64,000 nucleotides of DNA from Saccharopolyspora galaxeae (GCF_016526145.1 NZ_JADDUE010000007.1:310001-374000), one strand, 5' to 3'; shown: positions 27,733 to 37,177, counted from the stretch's first letter. Made by a program: numbers and translations. The notes: generated from the letters alone by a model not told the origin.

Positions 27733-28524
27733 GTGGTTTCGTTGTACTTGGCAGTGGTGTTCGGTGCAGTGATCGGCCTGGCACTGGGCTTGCTCGGTGC
27801 GGGTGGCTCGATCCTCGCCGTGCCGGCCCTGGTCTACGGCGTTGGGCAGCCCTTGCAGACAGCGATCCCCACCTCGCTGGCCGTAGTCGCACTGTCCTCG
27901 CTGGGGGGCCTGGTGCCCCGCGAGCGGCGCACCGCGGTGCGGTGGCCGGTCGCGCTGGTCTTCGGCATGGCCGGCACCCCGGCCGCCTTCGGCGGCGCCG
28001 CGCTCGGGAAGCTCTTCCCGCAACGCTGGCTGCTGCTGGCTTTCGCCGCGCTCATGGTCGTCGTCGCGGTGCGGATGCTTCGCGGCGGGGACAGCCACGC
28101 CGGCGCCTGCCGTACCCAGGAGGGCGGGGTCAACTGGCGCACCTGCCTGCCCAAGTCAGTGGTCGCTGGTGCACTCGTCGGATTGCTCACCGGCTTGTTC
28201 GGCGTAGGCGGCGGCTTCGTGATCGTTCCTGCTCTGAGCCTGTTGCTGGGCCTGGGAGCGCAGCAGGCAGTCGCCACCTCCCTGGTGGTGGTGCTGATCA
28301 ACTCGGCGGCAGGGCTTGTTGCCCACGCTGGCGCGGCAAGGAGCATCGACTACCCAGTGCTACTACTGTTCGCTGGCACATCACTGGTGGTGTCCATTGT
28401 GGCCGCTCGGATGTCGACGAGGCTGCGCTCGCCCACCGTGCGCCGCTGGTTCTCCTACATCGTCCTCGCTGTTGCGGTCTTCGTCGCCGTCGCCGCCATC
28501 GTCAGCCCTTCGGCATTGGGATGA
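27733..28524 (+). CDS. TauE/SafE-family exporter (second copy)
   Basis: 263 residues from GTG 27733 with about eight helices. Two internal repeats carry Gly-Leu-Leu-Gly-Ala-Gly-Gly-Ser near residue 20 and Gly-Leu-Phe-Gly-Val-Gly-Gly-Gly-Phe near residue 155, the classic TauE signature. It is closer to typical SafE than the copy at 23424. As last gene of the CstR island it is the best candidate to export sulfite made by the persulfide dioxygenase. Confidence 0.88.
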   Translation: MVSLYLAVVFGAVIGLALGLLGAGGSILAVPALVYGVGQPLQTAIPTSLAVVALSSLGGLVPRERRTAVRWPVALVFGMAGTPAAFGGAALGKLFPQRWLLLAFAALMVVVAVRMLRGGDSHAGACRTQEGGVNWRTCLPKSVVAGALVGLLTGLFGVGGGFVIVPALSLLLGLGAQQAVATSLVVVLINSAAGLVAHAGAARSIDYPVLLLFAGTSLVVSIVAARMSTRLRSPTVRRWFSYIVLAVAVFVAVAAIVSPSALG

Positions 28525-28590
28525 CACCTGAGGTCGGCCCAGATCGACAATTTCTTAAACGTAGAGGCGGAACCTATGTTGTCGCGTTGA

Positions 28591-28905
28591 GTGCCGCAGG
28601 TGCGGGAAGGCGACCTACGCGACGAGGTGGCGGTCGAGCGGTACCGCTACATGCAGCGCACCGCGCCACCAGGGACCGTCGAGCAGGCGCATGTCGAGGC
28701 CTTCGCCAAGCTCACCCCCGAGCAGCGTCGCCGTGTGCTCGACGAAATGAGCCAGACTGTGCCCGCGTCCGAACGTGCCTCGTCTGATGATCCGCAGGCG
28801 ATGGCGCGAATGGCGACCCGAAGCGAGACGCGCCAGCCCGGCACGATGGAACGCGCCCTCGGCTCAGGTGGCGGCGGCCGCGGCATGGACGATCTCGAGA
28901 TATGA
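28591..28905 (+). CDS. Small hydrophilic protein of unknown function, in-frame TGA at codon 5 of an upstream start
   Basis: 104 residues from GTG 28591. A segment with Glu-Arg-Tyr-Arg-Tyr-Met, then Glu-Ala-Phe-Ala-Lys-Leu-Thr-Pro-Glu-Gln-Arg-Arg, and a Gly-rich tail, resembles a small actinobacterial family I have no function for. Just upstream, in the same frame, ATG 28576 opens Met-Leu-Ser-Arg and then meets TGA at 28588. The ribosome-site-like GAGGCGGA fits ATG 28576, so the native start is probably ATG with a nonsense mutation and restart at the adjacent GTG. Confidence 0.5.
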   Translation: MPQVREGDLRDEVAVERYRYMQRTAPPGTVEQAHVEAFAKLTPEQRRRVLDEMSQTVPASERASSDDPQAMARMATRSETRQPGTMERALGSGGGGRGMDDLEI

Positions 28906-29019
28906 CCGCGGTGTGCGCCGCGCCAGCCCGCGGCGCACACCCCGACGGCGGCAGGACACGAGCGTTCGATGGGAACGGGAGCCGACTAACTACAGCCCCG
29001 CTCACCGTGGAGCTCGTGG

Positions 29020-29673
29020 TCAGATGTAGTCGCAGCTCCTGTACGCGGGTTCGGTCGGGGCAGGCGAGTTTGTATATTCCGGAGCGGTGCAGCCCGTCCG
29101 CACGAACTCGCCTCCGAACTCGAGGTAGGTTTCCCAGTATTGAGGCGCTTCAGCGTAGTTGGGATCATAGGTGCTTTGGCGAAGCGCTACATCAGCGCGT
29201 CCGTTGCCGTCCAGGTAGGTCGGCATGGTGCCCGGTGCCCCGCCGAGAATGTCGTCGGTAATCTCGATGCCGGCATCAGCGCTGAAGAACACAGACTTGG
29301 CGCCGCTGCTGTGGGCTCCGGTGAAGTACGACACGGCGCACCGTTGTGCGTCGCCTTCCCACCCACACGACGCCTGTTCCACGTACTCGTAGTCAAGCGT
29401 GGCGGTATCCCGCAACTGGCCGTCAATGTAGTACGCAAGCACGCTGTGTCCCGACGGGTCGGGAGTGTTCCGCCAGCCCTCAACATGCGCGTCATATCCC
29501 AATTGTTTGCTGAAGACTTGTTCACATCTGCTTCCGCACCCGGGAGGTGCGAGGGAAGGTTCTGCTTTCGTCTCCGCTACTGCCGTAGCAGGCATACCTA
29601 CCAACGAAACCACGAGCGCCGTGACCGCCAAGCCCAAGCTCCCCGCGTGGAGCGTCGACCGTCCTGAGTGCAT
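29020..29673 (-). CDS. Secreted protein of unknown function
   Basis: 217 residues from ATG 29673 (the frame extends to 29748). A signal peptide with helix ~12-32 ends Ala-Thr-Ala-Val-Ala-Glu. The mature part has six cysteines in likely pairs (Cys-Gly-Ser-Arg-Cys; Cys-Gly-Trp and Cys-Ala-Val; two near the C-terminus) and many aromatic and Asp residues. Base composition is less GC-rich than the neighbours. No domain is recognised; an extracytoplasmic disulfide-bonded protein is all that can be said. Confidence 0.6.
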   Translation of the reverse strand: MHSGRSTLHAGSLGLAVTALVVSLVGMPATAVAETKAEPSLAPPGCGSRCEQVFSKQLGYDAHVEGWRNTPDPSGHSVLAYYIDGQLRDTATLDYEYVEQASCGWEGDAQRCAVSYFTGAHSSGAKSVFFSADAGIEITDDILGGAPGTMPTYLDGNGRADVALRQSTYDPNYAEAPQYWETYLEFGGEFVRTGCTAPEYTNSPAPTEPAYRSCDYI

Positions 29674-29994
29674 ACCCAACCTCCGTAAAAACGGTGTGCG
29701 ATCCACTGGTACAGACGCTCCCGCATCACGCATGGTTGCCGGCGTCACTTTCCGTGATCATACTGTGACCTATCGTGTGGGTGGAGCACGGACTACAGCG
29801 CTGAGTGCGCGGCACGCCGCAAGGTTTGTAGACGTATCCTTTGGGTGGCCCTCTGACGCATTCTTCCCCGTGCGGTAGAAAATCTTTAGCAGCGAAGGTT
29901 CATGGTCAGCGCATCGGGCTGCACTTCGAAGAAGCAAGGGACCCTCCAAAAGCCGGCTGGCTTCCGTGCGCTCGCCGCAGTGAGATTATCTCAA

Positions 29995-30336
29995 CTACCT
30001 GGCGCAAACGTATTTCCATGTAGCGTCCGCATACGTTTCCGCTGCCCGTTTCGGATTTCTATCGGGAGCGGCCAGTTCCGCGTCCGGCTGGGTACTATTG
30101 CTCCCTGACAACGAGAGGCGAAGGAGAGACGTGATCGATTCCTTGCTGCCGCTCTCGCAGAGTAGTCGTGTCCGGTCGTACAATCCTTGGTAGGAAGCCC
30201 CGTTCTGCGCTTCGACGCCGGCGGCCTTAATCTCGTCAGTCCATTGTTCTTCAGAAGATGACGCTCCGGGGCCGCACCCTGCCAAGGACAGAGCAATGGC
30301 CGTCGTAGCCGAGATGATTCCGATGGTCCGCTTCAT
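29995..30336 (-). CDS. Small lipoprotein
   Basis: 113 residues from ATG 30336. A signal peptide with lipobox Leu-Ala-Gly-Cys near residue 21 is followed by a Ser-rich linker and a helical C-terminal half with Cys-Glu-Ser-Gly and a final Val-Cys-Ala-Arg, a likely disulfide. This pattern recalls DUF732-like actinobacterial lipoproteins, but the match is weak. The gene lies in the same locally AT-richer stretch as the secreted protein at 29020. Confidence 0.6.
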   Translation of the reverse strand: MKRTIGIISATTAIALSLAGCGPGASSSEEQWTDEIKAAGVEAQNGASYQGLYDRTRLLCESGSKESITSLLRLSLSGSNSTQPDAELAAPDRNPKRAAETYADATWKYVCAR

Positions 30337-30509
30337 GCGCTTCCCTTTATGCTTGGGGTAACCCTAAAGCGATGGTGGCATCGAGTGCCCCACGCTGGAC
30401 AAGAAGGCGATAACAGGGGAGAAGGCGAGAAACCAACGCGGGCGATGAGAGAGGCAAGAAGAGAGGAAATTTAGTCCCTTCGCCGACGCCGCGCATCGCC
30501 GACTGCTCG

Positions 30510-31358
30510 TTAGTGTTTCTCGGCGACGCCGCACCATGCGAAGGGCCGCATCTTCTCGGCTTCAGCTTTGGCATTCGGGGCGATCTGCTCGGGTCGCCAG
30601 TCCGGTAACTGGGTTACTCCCGGGGACAGCAGTGTCCAGTCGTGCCCGAGTCCGTCCAGCCAGCTAATGATCGTGTCGCGGTCGCGGAGATACAGCGGGT
30701 TAGGGGTGACGTCGCATTCGGTGCGGAACCGTTCCATGGCGGCGCGTGCATCCGGGTCGGGCACGTCGGAGGCGAAGTGCGACACGGCTACCCGGGAGCC
30801 GGTGGCGAGTTTCGTGCCGTAGCGGCGCAGCACCGCCGGGATGCCGCGGTCGGGAGCGACGAACTGGAGGGCGGCGACGGCGAGCAGGCACACCGGTTCG
30901 TTGCGGTCGAGGAGGTGCTTGGTCGTGGCGTGGGTGAGGACCTCGTGGGAGTGCATGAGGTCGGCTTGGACGACCCCTGCCCAGTCGGTGTGCTCCAGTT
31001 TCACGCGCGAGTGGGCGGTGGCGACCGGTTCGCAGTCGACGTAGACGACGCTGGCCGGGTCGTTGGTGTGCTGTTGGACGATTTCGTGCACGTTGCCCAC
31101 GGTCGGGATACCCGAACCGAGATCGAGGAATTGGCGGATGCCCGCGTCCAGAGCGTCCACGACGACGCGTTGCAGGAAGGCGCGGTTCTGCCGGGCCACG
31201 CCTGCGATCTGCGGCCACATGCCCAGCAGGCGTTCGCCGAAGACGCGGTCGATGGCCCAGTTGGAGTTGCCGCCGAGGAACCAGTCGTAGATCCGTCCCG
31301 GGTTGGGGCGCTCCAAGTCCACCCCGGCGAGAACTTCGGGTGGCTTCCGTTCGGCCAT
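30510..31358 (-). CDS. DUF574-type S-adenosyl methyltransferase
   Basis: 282 residues. Begins with the family segment Arg-Ile-Tyr-Asp-Trp-Phe-Leu-Gly-Gly near residue 22 and has the SAM motif Leu-Asp-Leu-Gly-Ser-Gly-Ile-Pro-Thr near residue 80, both typical of the actinomycete DUF574 methyltransferases. Members are numerous in actinomycete genomes and their substrates are mostly unknown. It stands alone on the minus strand. Confidence 0.87.
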   Translation of the reverse strand: MAERKPPEVLAGVDLERPNPGRIYDWFLGGNSNWAIDRVFGERLLGMWPQIAGVARQNRAFLQRVVVDALDAGIRQFLDLGSGIPTVGNVHEIVQQHTNDPASVVYVDCEPVATAHSRVKLEHTDWAGVVQADLMHSHEVLTHATTKHLLDRNEPVCLLAVAALQFVAPDRGIPAVLRRYGTKLATGSRVAVSHFASDVPDPDARAAMERFRTECDVTPNPLYLRDRDTIISWLDGLGHDWTLLSPGVTQLPDWRPEQIAPNAKAEAEKMRPFAWCGVAEKH

Positions 31359-31978
31359 CGGCGTCCCTTCCCGTCGATAACGCGCGGTTTCGATGATCTC
31401 ATCGACAGTACCGCCGTGGGAGTCCGGGAGGGCTCGCCGTGCCGGGTGGTTGTGGAGTGGCGGCAGGCTCAGAGGTCACCGTCTTGGTCCCACCATCCCC
31501 ACCAGGTCGATGTCCTCGTCGGCGTCCCCCTTGGTGGCCGGGTTCGGCAATGCTGCCTCGCGAACATGGCCCCATGCCGTGGTCGCAGTCGCCGACGTGC
31601 AGCGGAGTTCGGGCGGGCTCGTCGCCCGCGCCTCACTGGTGATACGGCTCCGGCTCTCCAGAATGGTCCGGTCCGGAGACACGATGGGCAGCGCCTTGCC
31701 GGTGATCGGCGCTTGATACACCAGCGTTTCCACGAGCCTGCCGATGGTGCGGGCGTGCGTCGGTGGCTGTCCGAAGAGTTCTCGTCCGGGCGCCTCCGCC
31801 AGGGCATTGCGGCCGACACTCGTCGCTGAGGGCGGGCGTCGTGTTCGAGCTCGCCCGCTCAGTGCCGGGCGAAAGGCTGCCCGTCGGCAGCGGTGCCACA
31901 GTGAACTGCCGTTGGCGCGAGTGGCGGTGTATCGGCATCCCGCTGAGGCCCGGTGCGTGGAACTTCGCCGGGGTCGGT
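31359..31978. other. About 620 bp without a supported gene
   Basis: Open frames exist on both strands but switch composition and share no family motifs. A minus-strand frame around 31500-31780 reads somewhat protein-like (Glu-Thr-Leu-Val-Tyr-Gln-Ala-Pro-Ile-Thr-Gly) and may be a gene remnant. Confidence 0.35.
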
Positions 31979-32338
31979 TCAGTCGTGGTCGGGTGCCCCG
32001 GTGCGGTGGTGTTCGGCGGCAGAGAACACCTCTTCGACCAGGTGTCGCACATGGCCGCCGCGGGCGGCGGACACGGCATGGCGCCCGTGGCGGCGCGTTC
32101 GCACCAATCCGGCCAGGCGGAGCTTGGCCAAGTGCTGCGAGACCGCGGGGCGTGCTGCGCCGACGGCCGTCGCGAGACTGGCCACGTCCATTTCGGTGTC
32201 GCGTAGCAGCCACACGATCCGCAGCCGTGTGGGGTCGGCCAACATGCGCAGCGCGGTTACTGCCGTCTCCACCTGGCCCTCGCTGGGCAGTTGTTGTTGC
32301 TCCTCGTTGGCAGCTGCAACGTTGTCGCGTGCGTACAT
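31979..32338 (-). CDS. ArsR/SmtB-family metal sensor, likely for the divergent CDF exporter
   Basis: 119 residues from ATG 32338. Winged helix with recognition segment Arg-Pro-Ala-Val-Ser-Gln-His-Leu. It lacks the alpha-3 Cys box of arsenic sensors; instead the C-terminal helix has His-Val-Arg-His and Ala-Glu-His-His plus a His/Asp tail, the alpha-5 ligand pattern of CzrA, SmtB and NmtR (Zn, Co or Ni). It is 57 bp from the divergent CDF gene, so it should derepress efflux when the metal is in excess. Confidence 0.82.
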   Translation of the reverse strand: MYARDNVAAANEEQQQLPSEGQVETAVTALRMLADPTRLRIVWLLRDTEMDVASLATAVGAARPAVSQHLAKLRLAGLVRTRRHGRHAVSAARGGHVRHLVEEVFSAAEHHRTGAPDHD

Positions 32339-32339
32339 G

Positions 32340-32357
32340 AGCACATATGGTCGTGCT
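32340..32357. promoter_or_regulatory. Possible sensor operator in the sensor/CDF intergenic region
   Basis: AGCAC (32340-32344) and GTGCT (32353-32357) flank an eight-base AT-rich spacer, immediately beside the sensor start and 40 bp before the exporter start. The site is short, so it could be chance. Confidence 0.4.
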
Positions 32358-32395
32358 ACTTCGGTGCCGCTGTCCACCACCGGGAGCGAGGTCGC

Positions 32396-33460
32396 ATGAA
32401 CGACGAGTCCGCACCCGATTCGCACTGTCTCGGACCGATGTCTGACGTGCAGCATCCCCACGGCCACGGTGGCAGCGCGTGGGCGGGCCTGTGGTCGCAG
32501 ATCAAGCACGCGCTGACTCCACACAGCCATGACAGCAATGAGCTTGTGGATTCGACGTTGCGTGCCAGCCGTGCCGGGATGCGAGCTTTGTGGATCTCGT
32601 TCGCGGTGTTGATGGCGACGGCTTTGGCTCAGTTGGTTTTGGTGTCGTTCACCGACTCGGTGGCGTTGTTGGGCGACACTCTGCACAACTTCGCCGATGC
32701 CCTCACTGCGGTGCCGCTGGCGATCGCGTTCGTACTCGGTCGGCGGGCGGCTTCGCGACGGTTCACCTACGGGCTCGGACGCGGCGAGGACCTGGCAGGT
32801 CTGGTGATCTTGCTGGTTATGTCGGCTTCGGCGGTGCTGGCTGCGTGGACGGCGATCGATCGGTTGCTTCATCCGCAGGACATCAGCCATGTCGGGTGGG
32901 TGGCGGCCGCGGGCCTTGTCGGTTTCGCCGGCAACGAGGTAGTAGCTCGCTACCGCACCACGGTCGGTCGCCGTATCGGTTCGGCGGCGTTGGTCGCCGA
33001 CGGGCTGCACGCGCGCACCGACGGGTTCACGTCGCTGGGAGTGCTGCTTGCCGCCGGTGGCGCGTGGCTAGGCTGGTGGTGGGTCGACCCGCTGGCGGGA
33101 ATACTGATTACCGCGGCGATCCTGTCCGTGCTCGTCGGCGCGGCCAAGGAGGTTTTTGCCCGGATGCTCGACGCCGTCGACCCGTGCCTGGTCGAGCAAG
33201 CCGAGACCGCGTTGCGGGTCACCCCTGGTGTGTTGCGTGTCGACTCGTTGCGGATGCGCTGGGTCGGGCACGACCTACAGGCCGAGACCGATCTCGTCGT
33301 CGATTCGGCCCTGTCCGTCATCGAGGCGCATTCGATCGCCGCGGACGCCGAACACCACCTGCTGCACGTCTTGCCGAGACTCGGGCGCGCGACCGTGCAC
33401 ATCGATCCCGCAGTCACCTCCGGCGAGGACCCGCACGCCCAACTGTCCCATCACCGCTAG
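32396..33460 (+). CDS. Cation diffusion facilitator metal exporter
   Basis: 354 residues from ATG 32396. A His-containing N-terminus (His-Pro-His-Gly-His-Gly; Pro-His-Ser-His-Asp) is followed by six helices. The transport-site motifs are His-Asn-Phe-Ala-Asp in TM2 and His-Ala-Arg-Thr-Asp in TM5, the HxxxD arrangement of zinc-type CDF proteins. A C-terminal cytoplasmic domain ends in a His-rich tail. It exports Zn, Co or Ni in exchange for protons. The divergent ArsR-type sensor with a His-based site supports divalent metal control. Confidence 0.9.
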   Translation: MNDESAPDSHCLGPMSDVQHPHGHGGSAWAGLWSQIKHALTPHSHDSNELVDSTLRASRAGMRALWISFAVLMATALAQLVLVSFTDSVALLGDTLHNFADALTAVPLAIAFVLGRRAASRRFTYGLGRGEDLAGLVILLVMSASAVLAAWTAIDRLLHPQDISHVGWVAAAGLVGFAGNEVVARYRTTVGRRIGSAALVADGLHARTDGFTSLGVLLAAGGAWLGWWWVDPLAGILITAAILSVLVGAAKEVFARMLDAVDPCLVEQAETALRVTPGVLRVDSLRMRWVGHDLQAETDLVVDSALSVIEAHSIAADAEHHLLHVLPRLGRATVHIDPAVTSGEDPHAQLSHHR

Positions 33461-34097
33461 CGCATCGAGGAGGCAGCGCCATGGACTGGGCAAGCGACCT
33501 ATCGGAACCCGCACCATAAGGCGGTGGTGACCTTATCGGCTGCCCACGGGCTTTACGAAGCCGTGTCCGTAGGGAACTTCTTCGGGCAGCTACGCATCTT
33601 CGACCGGATCGTCGCGGTCAGCGGCGCCCGCGCCGGGAGGACCTGTGGCGCGATCGTCGACATCGACCCGCCCGCGTCGATGGTGCATCGTGCGCGGCAC
33701 GTCGTTGCCGACCGGTGCCGGTTCCGGGTCGCCCGCCCCGGAGTCATTCGGTTCGCCGATGTCTCCTTCGACCTCCCGGTCTCCAGCTTTGCTTCGCACC
33801 AGGTGGACCCAGTTTCGCGTCGGTTGCTGTGCGAAAGGCGATCCGCCGGTGATCCGGACCTCGCCGACGAGGTTGTGCTTGGGCGGACGTGGGGGGTGGA
33901 GCACGGTGTCCACGGAGGGGCGCCGATCGGCTTGGCGCTCCGCCGTTGGAGATACGATGTGCGTCCGATTTTTCCGCTTTGTGACGAGGGGTGAACCCGT
34001 TCGTGCTTGAAACACTGTCCCCGGGCGACCCTGCGGAGCCCGATCGGGGCTCGGGCCCGCTGCGCCATTCGGCCGACATCTTGCGACGAGGTGATCG
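33461..34097. other. About 640 bp without a supported gene
   Basis: Frames such as 33524-33994 (plus) and the minus-strand frames opposite it show no domain, signal peptide or ribosome site. I see no clear terminator. Confidence 0.35.
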
Positions 34098-35438
34098 GTG
34101 ATGGACATCCTGATCGCCGTTGCCGGCCTGCTGTTCGTCGGAGTCCTCACGCTAGGCACCGGTCTCGCGGTCGCTGCGGAGTTTTCCCTGACTTCTCTGG
34201 AGCGCAGCACCGTTGATGCGCATGTGCGTCAGGTCGGTGATCGTCGTGCTCGGTCGGTGCAGAAGGCGCATCGTTCGCTGTCATTCCAGCTGTCCGGTGC
34301 TCAGGTCGCCATCACCCTGACCACACTGGTGACTGGTTACGTGGCCGAGCCGCTGATCGGTGAGTTGATTCGGCCGGGCTTGGCGGGTGTGGGGCTGCCC
34401 GGAGCGGCTGCCGCCGCGGCGTCGTTGACGTTGGCGATCCTGCTGGCCACGACGGTGTCGATGGTGTTCGGCGAGATGGTGCCGAAGAACTTGGCGATCG
34501 CGCGTCCGTTGCCGACGGCGCGGACGGTGTCGGGCTACCACTCGGGATTCTCACAGACATTCCGCTGGTTGATCGATGCGATGAACAACAGCGCGAACTG
34601 GGTGGTGCGCCGCTTCGGGATCGAACCTCAGGAGGAGCTGCGCTCGGCCCGGTCGGCCGACGAGCTCGGCATGATCGTGCGTTCCAGTGCCGAACACGGC
34701 ACGTTGGACACCGCGACCGCGCAGCTGCTGGATCGTTCGCTGCGGTTCGGTGATCGCACCGCCGACGAGCTGATGACACCGCGGGTGCAGGTGGAATCCC
34801 TGTTGTCAGGGGCGACGGTGGCGGAGGTGGTCGACCTCGCCCGGCGAAGCGGGCACTCGCGGTTCTTGGTGCACGGGGGTGATCTCGATGATGTGCAGGG
34901 TGTCGTGCACATCAAGCAGGCATTCGGAATCGCTGCGGAGGAACGGGAGCGCATCCCCGTGCGCTCGCTGATCCAGCCGGTGCCGACGGTGCCGGAGACC
35001 TTGGACGGCGACGCCCTGTTGGAGCAGTTGCGCCGGTCAGGACTGCAACTGGCCATGGTCATCGACGAGTACGGCGGCACCGCCGGGATCGTCACGCTCG
35101 AAGACCTCGTCGAAGAGATCATCGGCGACGTTCGCGACGAACACGATCGCGGCGAATCCATCGCCGTGCGGCAGGTCGACGACACCTCGTGGTTGATCTC
35201 CGGACTGCTGCGCCTGGATGAGCTGGCCGAAGCCACCGGGCTCACCTTGACCGAGGGCGACTACGAGACCGCCGCCGGGTTCGTGCTGTCCCGGCTCAGC
35301 CGCATCCCTGAAGCTGGCGACCAGGTGGCCGTGGACGGTTGGGTCCTGACGGTGACACGCATGGATCGCAAACGCGTTGACGAACTCCGCGTCACTCAGC
35401 AATCCGATAGCGCCGACGGCGATGGAGAGGTGTCCTGA
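34098..35438 (+). CDS. DUF21/CBS-pair membrane protein, CNNM/CorC-type (first of tandem pair)
   Basis: 446 residues from GTG 34098 or ATG 34101. A DUF21 membrane domain (~1-190) includes Gly-Glu-Met-Val-Pro-Lys-Asn-Leu-Ala-Ile-Ala. CBS repeats span ~215-335 with Asp-Glu-Tyr-Gly-Gly-Thr-Ala-Gly-Ile-Val, and a CorC/HlyC domain ends the chain. Relatives are Mg2+ (or Co2+) transporters or regulators. The stop overlaps the start of the second copy (TGATG). A scrambled third copy lies at 41562. Confidence 0.88.
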   Translation: MMDILIAVAGLLFVGVLTLGTGLAVAAEFSLTSLERSTVDAHVRQVGDRRARSVQKAHRSLSFQLSGAQVAITLTTLVTGYVAEPLIGELIRPGLAGVGLPGAAAAAASLTLAILLATTVSMVFGEMVPKNLAIARPLPTARTVSGYHSGFSQTFRWLIDAMNNSANWVVRRFGIEPQEELRSARSADELGMIVRSSAEHGTLDTATAQLLDRSLRFGDRTADELMTPRVQVESLLSGATVAEVVDLARRSGHSRFLVHGGDLDDVQGVVHIKQAFGIAAEERERIPVRSLIQPVPTVPETLDGDALLEQLRRSGLQLAMVIDEYGGTAGIVTLEDLVEEIIGDVRDEHDRGESIAVRQVDDTSWLISGLLRLDELAEATGLTLTEGDYETAAGFVLSRLSRIPEAGDQVAVDGWVLTVTRMDRKRVDELRVTQQSDSADGDGEVS

Positions 35439-36478
35439 TGAGTGACGGTGTCGCGATGCTGCTCGGCATCGTCCTGCTCGTGCTCAACGCGTTCTTCGTC
35501 GGCGCGGAGTTCGCACTGCTGTCCTCGCGCCGGGACCGCCTGGAAGCGTTGCTGGCACAAGGTAAGACGCGAGCAAGAGTGGTTATCAAGGCGAGTCAGG
35601 AAGGCTCGTTGATGCTCACCAGCGCCCAGCTGGGCATCACCCTGTGCTCGCTGGGCCTCGGTCGTCTTGGCGAGCCCGCCGTGGCGCATCAGCTGGAAAT
35701 CCCCTTCGCCGCGCTGGGAATCCCCGAGGCGGTGCTGCACGTCGTGGCATTCACACTGGCGTTGGCCATCGTGGTGGCGCTGCACGTGCTGGTCGGCGAG
35801 ATGGTGCCGAAGAATCTGGCCATCGCCGAGCCGGAACGACTCGCGCTGTGGCTGGTCCCGGCCCTGGTCGGATTCGTCAAACTGGCGCGGCCGTTGATCG
35901 CGCTGTTCAACATGATGGCCAACGGCGTGCTGCGGCTGCTGCGGGTGGAGCCCAAAGACGAACTCGACACCGCCTACACCTCAGCCGAGCTCGCGGAGCT
36001 GCTGGTGGAATCCCGCCGGGAAGGGTTGCTGGAGCAGTCCGAGCACCGCAGGCTCGCCCAAACGCTGTCCTCGGTGGAGAACACCGTTGGCGACGTGTAC
36101 GTCCCTCTGCCGGAGTTGACGACGCTGCCGGCCGAACCCGCGCTCCGAGACGTCGAACGCGTCGTCGCCGATACCGGCTTCTCGCGCTTCCCGATCCGCG
36201 CCGCCGACGGAAATCTTCCCGGTTACCTGCACCTCAAGGACGTGCTCGATCTCGTTGGCAACGAACCGTCCACGCTGATCGCCTCTTCGCGAGTACGCGC
36301 ACTGCCCACGGTTCGCGCGGACTCCCGGCTGCACGACGCCCTCGCGGTCCTGCGGCGGGCGGGCAGCCATCTCGCCACAGCCGTCGACAGCACCGGCCGC
36401 CCAGTCGGCGTCGTCGCGCTGGAGGACCTCGTCGAGGAATACGTCGGCACCGTGCGCGACACCACCCACGTCGACTAG
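35438..36478 (+). CDS. DUF21/CBS-pair membrane protein, CNNM-type (second of tandem pair)
   Basis: 346 residues. Its ATG shares a base with the upstream TGA. Same DUF21 domain with Gly-Glu-Met-Val-Pro-Lys-Asn-Leu-Ala-Ile-Ala and a CBS pair, but it ends right after the second CBS without a CorC/HlyC domain, so it is ~100 residues shorter than its partner. The pair probably forms a hetero-oligomer in the membrane, as such genes very often occur side by side in actinobacteria. Confidence 0.87.
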   Translation: MSDGVAMLLGIVLLVLNAFFVGAEFALLSSRRDRLEALLAQGKTRARVVIKASQEGSLMLTSAQLGITLCSLGLGRLGEPAVAHQLEIPFAALGIPEAVLHVVAFTLALAIVVALHVLVGEMVPKNLAIAEPERLALWLVPALVGFVKLARPLIALFNMMANGVLRLLRVEPKDELDTAYTSAELAELLVESRREGLLEQSEHRRLAQTLSSVENTVGDVYVPLPELTTLPAEPALRDVERVVADTGFSRFPIRAADGNLPGYLHLKDVLDLVGNEPSTLIASSRVRALPTVRADSRLHDALAVLRRAGSHLATAVDSTGRPVGVVALEDLVEEYVGTVRDTTHVD

Positions 36479-36532
36479 ATCGTCGGATGCTGAAAGCGAG
36501 CACCGTGTGCGATAGGTCCTTGAGACATCGGC

Positions 36533-37177
36533 TCAGCGAGCGCGTTCTAACGGCTTCTGCGGGCTGGAGTCGCGCGTGCGGAAGCGCCGCCACAGGATGA
36601 CGCCGCCGACAACCATGACGGCGACGGTGAGAACGATCCAGCTTGCGCGCCCGAGGACGTCTTCGATGTAGCGCGCCGATGCGCCCGCACTGGCGCCGAT
36701 GCCCACGTGCAACGTTGACCAGCACAACGCACCGAGTGCCGAAGCCGGCAAGAATCGCTTGAATTCGAGGTCCGAGGCGCCGGCCGCAGCAGGTGTCAAA
36801 GTGCGGACAACGGGCAGGAAGCGCCCGACGAAAACCGCGCCGACGCCGCGTCTGTGAAGAAGGTCGGCAGCACGGTCCCAGTGCTGGCTGCCGATCTTCT
36901 CCACGATTCGGGTCTCGCGCAGCCGGTGGCCGAACCGGTGCCCGAGCCAGAATCCGAGGGTGTCGCCGACAGTGGCGCAGGCGGCGACGACGCTGACCAT
37001 GATGACGAAAATCGCGGGATTGGTGACCGCGGCTGCAGCGATGAGCAAGCCGCTCTCACCGGGGACAACAAAGCCCAGGCCGAGGGTGCACTCCGCGAGA
37101 GCGAGCCCGCCTGCAGCCGCGATGACCAAAGGCGTCGGCAGTTGCGCCAATGCGGACAGCGGCTCCTCGATGAGCAT
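36533..37177 (-). CDS. DedA-family membrane protein
   Basis: 214 residues from ATG 37177, chosen because AGGAGG lies seven bases upstream. Four to five helices include the family segment Phe-Val-Val-Pro-Gly-Glu-Ser near residue 38 and Gly-Arg-Phe-Leu-Pro-Val-Val-Arg-Thr near residue 118, the reentrant-loop motifs of DedA/SNARE-associated proteins, now viewed as lipid flippases. It converges with the DUF21 pair. Confidence 0.88.
   Translation of the reverse strand: MLIEEPLSALAQLPTPLVIAAAGGLALAECTLGLGFVVPGESGLLIAAAAVTNPAIFVIMVSVVAACATVGDTLGFWLGHRFGHRLRETRIVEKIGSQHWDRAADLLHRRGVGAVFVGRFLPVVRTLTPAAAGASDLEFKRFLPASALGALCWSTLHVGIGASAGASARYIEDVLGRASWIVLTVAVMVVGGVILWRRFRTRDSSPQKPLERAR

Noticed and set aside
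30642-31829. Plus-strand frame of 395 codons across the DUF574 gene
   Set aside because: Opposite strand of a clear methyltransferase; no motif.
33524-33994. Plus-strand frame of 156 codons after the CDF gene
   Set aside because: No domain, no ribosome site, and equally long frames on the other strand.
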